DNA of 15,174 nucleotides, taken from the NCBI GenBank assembly GCA_948766235.1, contig CAQCFX010000041.1, positions 1-15,174 of the forward strand. The letters are read 5' to 3'. This document shows, piece by piece, positions 14,808 to 15,174 of this stretch. The stretch is from an uncultured Oscillospiraceae bacterium (GTDB taxonomy: Bacteria; Bacillota; Clostridia; Oscillospirales; Oscillospiraceae). Within the stretch, counting starts at the first letter, position 1. Each line of letters begins with the position of its first letter. The notes below the pieces were generated by a model. It ran no database searches and had not been told where the DNA came from. It was given only the letters and a program-made list of their open reading frames with translations. The translations under genes and the position numbers were made by a program.

Positions 14808-14836
14808 ATTATATGGTAAGTTTTTCAGCGTGTCAA
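14808..14836 (-). promoter_or_regulatory. Consensus sigma-A promoter of the FIST-MCP operon
   Basis: On the minus strand TTGACA (14831-14836) and TATAAT (14808-14813) are both exact consensus hexamers, with exactly 17 bases between. The -10 box ends 36 bases before the FIST start codon, leaving a short leader. No operator-like palindrome overlaps it, so strong constitutive expression is likely. Confidence 0.85.
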
Positions 14837-15090
14837 TCATATTTAAGTGACTTTGTCCCTTCTGGAAAGGAAGAATGTTTAAGCAGAGCTGGGGTGCTGG
14901 GGGGATATGGTTGGAAATCAGCCGTCCTTACTTAATATAAAAACAAAGGCCTTGAACCGCCACGGGTTCAAGGCTTTTCCATCGCTCCAATATGGCAAAA
15001 TCGCTATCTAACAATCCGCCCAAATGGGCCCCGCGCGAAAATGTCCTCCAGCTTTTGCGGGGAAAGGAGGAGCGCACTCCAGCGTTTTCA
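14837..15090. other. Intergenic region between the FIST promoter and the tRNA terminator
   Basis: About 250 bases hold one clear hairpin (14949-14974) and no convincing gene. A 27-codon minus-strand open stretch (15008-15091, MKTLECAPPFPAKAGGHFRA...) has no ribosome binding site that I would trust and no recognised family. I see no promoter for a further gene here. Confidence 0.5.
14949..14978. terminator. Hairpin with T-rich flanks, possible second terminator
   Basis: A perfect 10-bp stem (GCCTTGAACC at 14949-14958 with 14965-14974) has a 6-base loop. It is followed by TTTT on the plus strand, and by CTTTGTTTTTATATT on the minus strand. It could act in either direction; most likely it backs up the terminator of the minus-strand tRNA and insulates the FIST promoter. 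Confidence 0.55.
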
Positions 15091-15130
15091 TAAAAAATGC
15101 CGGAGCAAGCGATATGGAGCTTGCTCCGGC
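15091..15130 (-). terminator. Intrinsic terminator of the minus-strand tRNA
   Basis: A perfect 12-bp stem, GCCGGAGCAAGC (15099-15110) with 15119-15130, has an 8-base loop. On the minus strand it is followed by ATTTTTTA. It starts one base beyond the tRNA CCA end, the usual spacing for a tRNA terminator. Confidence 0.9.
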
Positions 15131-15131
15131 G

Positions 15132-15174
15132 TGGCAGCGGATGAAGGATTCGAACCCTCACAAACAGAGTCAGA
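15132..15174 (-). tRNA. tRNA, 3' part, probably tRNA-Gln (anticodon CTG)
   Basis: The minus strand shows the 3' end of a tRNA: CCA (15132-15134), discriminator G, 3' acceptor strand ATCCGCT, and a T arm GAGGG-TTCGAAT-CCTTC with one G-U pair. The window ends in the anticodon loop, TCTGAC. Taking the first T as U33 gives anticodon CTG (15173-15171) with A37 and C38, and G73 fits tRNA-Gln. A one-base shift in the variable loop would give TCT (Arg) but would then put G at position 37, which is unlikely. The 5' half is outside the window. Confidence 0.75.

Noticed and set aside
14928..15161. 77-codon minus-strand frame across the tRNA-Gln end and its terminator
   Set aside because: It covers the tRNA 3' end, an intrinsic terminator and a second hairpin, so it is very unlikely to be translated.

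Overview
The window looks like a chromosomal segment of a gut-type, GC-rich Clostridia member, most likely an Oscillospirales (Flavonifractor/Pseudoflavonifractor-like) bacterium. This rests on protein style, strong AGGAGG-type ribosome binding sites, CCA-encoding tRNAs and a clostridial ArgR/ArgS. It is an inference; no marker gene fixes the species.

Left part (1-6656, plus strand): an arginine-themed block. It holds the C-terminal part of a carbamate kinase (arginine deiminase pathway) and a YfcC/DcuC-type carrier, probably arginine/ornithine exchange, closed by a near-perfect 21-bp hairpin. These are followed by a regulator with two tandem AraC DNA-binding domains, a stand-alone B3/B4 (PheT editing-like) domain protein, the arginine repressor argR, arginyl-tRNA synthetase argS, and a tRNA-Arg(CCG) with its own terminator. 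Two intergenic regions (before the B3/B4 gene and before argR) share three short identical motifs, which suggests common control.

Middle part (6657-12639, plus strand): after about 330 bases of non-coding, possibly decayed sequence comes a three-gene signalling operon. It encodes a single-domain CheY-like receiver, a hybrid histidine kinase (6 TM, HisKA, HATPase, degenerate receiver, receiver, HPt), and a second hybrid kinase (6 TM, HisKA, HATPase, receiver) that carries a complete DegV-type fatty-acid-binding fold at its C-terminus. This kinase-receiver-DegV fusion is the most unusual object in the window. The first kinase has the only HPt domain, so the three proteins could form one phosphorelay.

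Right part (12672-15174, minus strand): converging on the kinase operon across a shared hairpin is a two-gene operon, a FIST-domain sensor protein followed by a soluble methyl-accepting-chemotaxis-type signalling protein. It is driven by an exact consensus sigma-A promoter (TTGACA, 17 bp, TATAAT). The window ends inside a minus-strand tRNA, probably tRNA-Gln(CTG), with a strong intrinsic terminator. No CRISPR array, insertion sequence or intact mobile element was seen.
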